A DNA stretch of 64,000 nt, taken from contig OW804095.1 of the NCBI GenBank assembly GCA_942159475.1, forward strand, positions 54,898,773 to 54,962,772, in the 5' to 3' direction. Numbering within the stretch: position 1 is the first letter of the stretch; every line of letters starts with the position of its first letter. The notes under the pieces were generated by a model. The model was not told where the DNA came from, made no database searches, and worked only from the letters and a program-made list of their open reading frames with translations. Both the position numbers and the translations under genes were made by a program. The stretch comes from Sthenelais limicola (taxonomy: Eukaryota; Annelida; Polychaeta; Phyllodocida; Sigalionidae). Positions 62,265-64,000 of the stretch are shown one piece after another.

Positions 62265-64000
62265 TTCAATGTAACCCCATCATTACACAAATTTAATACC
62301 TAGCGTTTTTCAATTAGGACTCTGATAGCACTAATTGTTATACCTCATCTATAGGGAGAATACCTCGGTGGGAAACATTCAGATCTCTATAGAACGTGTA
62401 CATAGGAAGATGGTATAGGCCTACCTCGATACCTGTATCATAAATGAAATAAACTTAATTCGTTTATTAAATGTTTCAAGGAAATAATCAGCACTATCCT
62501 ATAAAATATACAAGTATTATAAACACTCTGTATGTATTATTGTAAAAAAAGGAGTGATAATGTATAGGCCTACATTTGTCTCCGCGGATGAGCTGCAAAT
62601 ATTAAACGTCCGTAAATATGATCTAATTAATGCTGTTGACTGAATAGACTTAAACTTTAACAAAATTGGGACACGCATTTTCTAGCGTGTTGCATTGGGG
62701 TCGTGACAGCAGCAGCAAAAAGTCGGTTTCTTTTTCCTTGCGACACTCCCGGATCCACAGATAGCAGCGATCGTAGAGTCGCCGAGTTGAGCACTGACCA
62801 CCGTAAATGAGAAGTCGCAAACATGTTGCGACCCGGTGGAGTCACAGTATTACCCTCGCACACAACCTGCCCCGTGGATCCAAACAATGATCCAGCCAGG
62901 TCCTAGATAATGAATTTAGGAAGGCTGGGTAATTGATCCAGAATAGATTCAAAACATATTCTAAGGTGCATTTTCCCACTCCCACTTACAGGGAGAGAGA
63001 AAAACCTTTATGTCGCTAGGCCTCTTTTTGCACACACTATACTTTTGGCCTCTTCATTATTAATAACCATCCCATACACTCCACTCTACTCATTGACAAA
63101 AAGCATCAAAATCTATTTGCTCTTACGATGAGACTCTAAGGACTACATGGGGATGTTCGTAACAACAAGAGTACTGTAAGAATTAATCGTGAGAAACAGG
63201 CGTATGAGGTTTACTTTTGTGGCACTTGTTCAGACAGCATTCTATCAATTTGAGGTAAATATTGGACAATTTGCAATGAATGGACTCGCCCAGCAGTCCA
63301 GCTATCTAAACCAAGATTTATTTGTCTGGTTAACAACCTGGAGTTTCAAATATTTTAAGTGGAAGTAAAATGATACTTTTACGTCGCTCGCACTCACAAG
63401 TCGACAAGCCGGCGGGAGTAAATCTTTTGTTCATCTCATTATCTTCTTTCGCATTCTCACACCCGAGTCATTTCTTACTTCTCAAGTGGTCCTTTGGGTC
63501 GCGGTACACAATATCCTGGAGAATCAATAAACAAACTGACACCTAGGATAAGTGATTAACATCACCATTGTGAGACCTAAACTGTTTAAGGTATCACAAC
63601 GGTGTTGTTAATCACTCTGATTTTATAAAGCCGGCGGTCGGTAGTGACGTGGCCCACAGAAAGGGGCGGGAAATATCAGACAGATCTCCCAGCATCCTAT
63701 CAGTGCTGGATCGAATACACAAAAGGCGCGGGTGGGTAGGGGGAAGTGGGTAACTATTCTTCCACTATTTTTATTGCCATCAGATTTGGCCTGAGGCAAA
63801 CCACTTCTCCCCTCGGTTGATGTCAATAAAAGCCGTGATAGAAGCGACGTAGGAAAGGTGCACCGCAGATGGAATTGCAATAGTTTTGAGGATGATGAGA
63901 TACCTCATTAGCAAAATGCTGCTAGTTAGCATAAGGATAAGGCACATCTCTAGAAACGTGGTGAGAAGAGTATAGATCTTTAAGTCAATCATTTTCCGGA
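62265..64000. other. Right edge, no gene called
   Basis: At 63780-63992 the minus strand has a hydrophobic 70-codon frame (MIDLKIYTLLTTFLEM...), which could be a membrane segment of a gene running off the window. It lacks convincing splice sites and homology, so it is left uncalled. Confidence 0.3.

Noticed and set aside
63780..63992. Hydrophobic 70-codon minus-strand frame at the right edge
   Set aside because: It could be an exon cut by the window edge, but no acceptor/donor or motif supports it.
1..64000. CRISPR arrays, operons or bacterial promoters
   Set aside because: Spliced metazoan genes and the retroelements show a eukaryotic nuclear genome; the repeats are tandem satellites or transposons without spacer structure.

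Overview
This is a eukaryotic, animal nuclear window. It is AT-rich, genes are split by GT-AG introns, coding density is low, and transposable elements are many and diverse. The three recognisable host genes are metazoan families: an ELOVL fatty-acid elongase, the Ragulator subunit LAMTOR3, and a VOPP1/WBP1-like WW-ligand membrane protein. The gene structures, the Tx1/L1-type LINE, the Ty3-like gag and the frequent word taggcctac suggest a marine invertebrate, perhaps an echinoderm or other ambulacrarian. That assignment is inference; no species marker was seen.

Layout. 1-3068: no gene seen. 3069-4040 (+): ELOVL-type elongase, two coding exons. 4745-5105: diverged tandem repeat that abuts a truncated LTR retrotransposon (gag, primer-binding site and 5' LTR, minus strand, 5053 to about 7600). 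9531-10165: ~208-bp tandem repeat. 10290-12442 (-): complete six-exon LAMTOR3, 124 residues. 12513-16940 (+): five-exon VOPP1-like gene, 164 residues, including a 31-nt microexon. The two start codons are only 70 bp apart and share a promoter holding an inverted pair of MITF/TFE-type E-boxes. 17641-23292: eleven near-identical copies of a 514-bp satellite. 25877-31512 (-): a multi-exon gene for an unrecognised helical membrane protein, with two MITE-like elements in its introns. 35820-36600: degraded reverse transcriptase. 36990-37690: a fold-back element built of CTAGG/ACCCCC words. 37980 to about 44637 (-): an apparently full-length LINE with both ORFs open. 46305-46612: tRNA-derived SINE-like sequence. 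48906-49170, 60575-60780 and 62088-62264: three copies of one dispersed repeat. 54801-56736: a terminal-inverted-repeat element filled with AACGTCGCC motifs in both orientations. 57296-57880: purine-rich tract. The rest shows no gene I can support.

The most unusual item is the LINE. Its ORF1 protein has the usual basic region, coiled coil, RRM-like and C-terminal RNA-binding parts, and then a complete NADAR domain. Members of that family cleave N-glycosidic bonds, including removal of ADP-ribose from modified guanine. A selfish element carrying such an enzyme suggests it protects or repairs its own nucleic acid, or counters a host ADP-ribosylation defence; this is inference. The second point of interest is the compact divergent LAMTOR3/VOPP1-like pair, since both human counterparts act at late endosomes and lysosomes.
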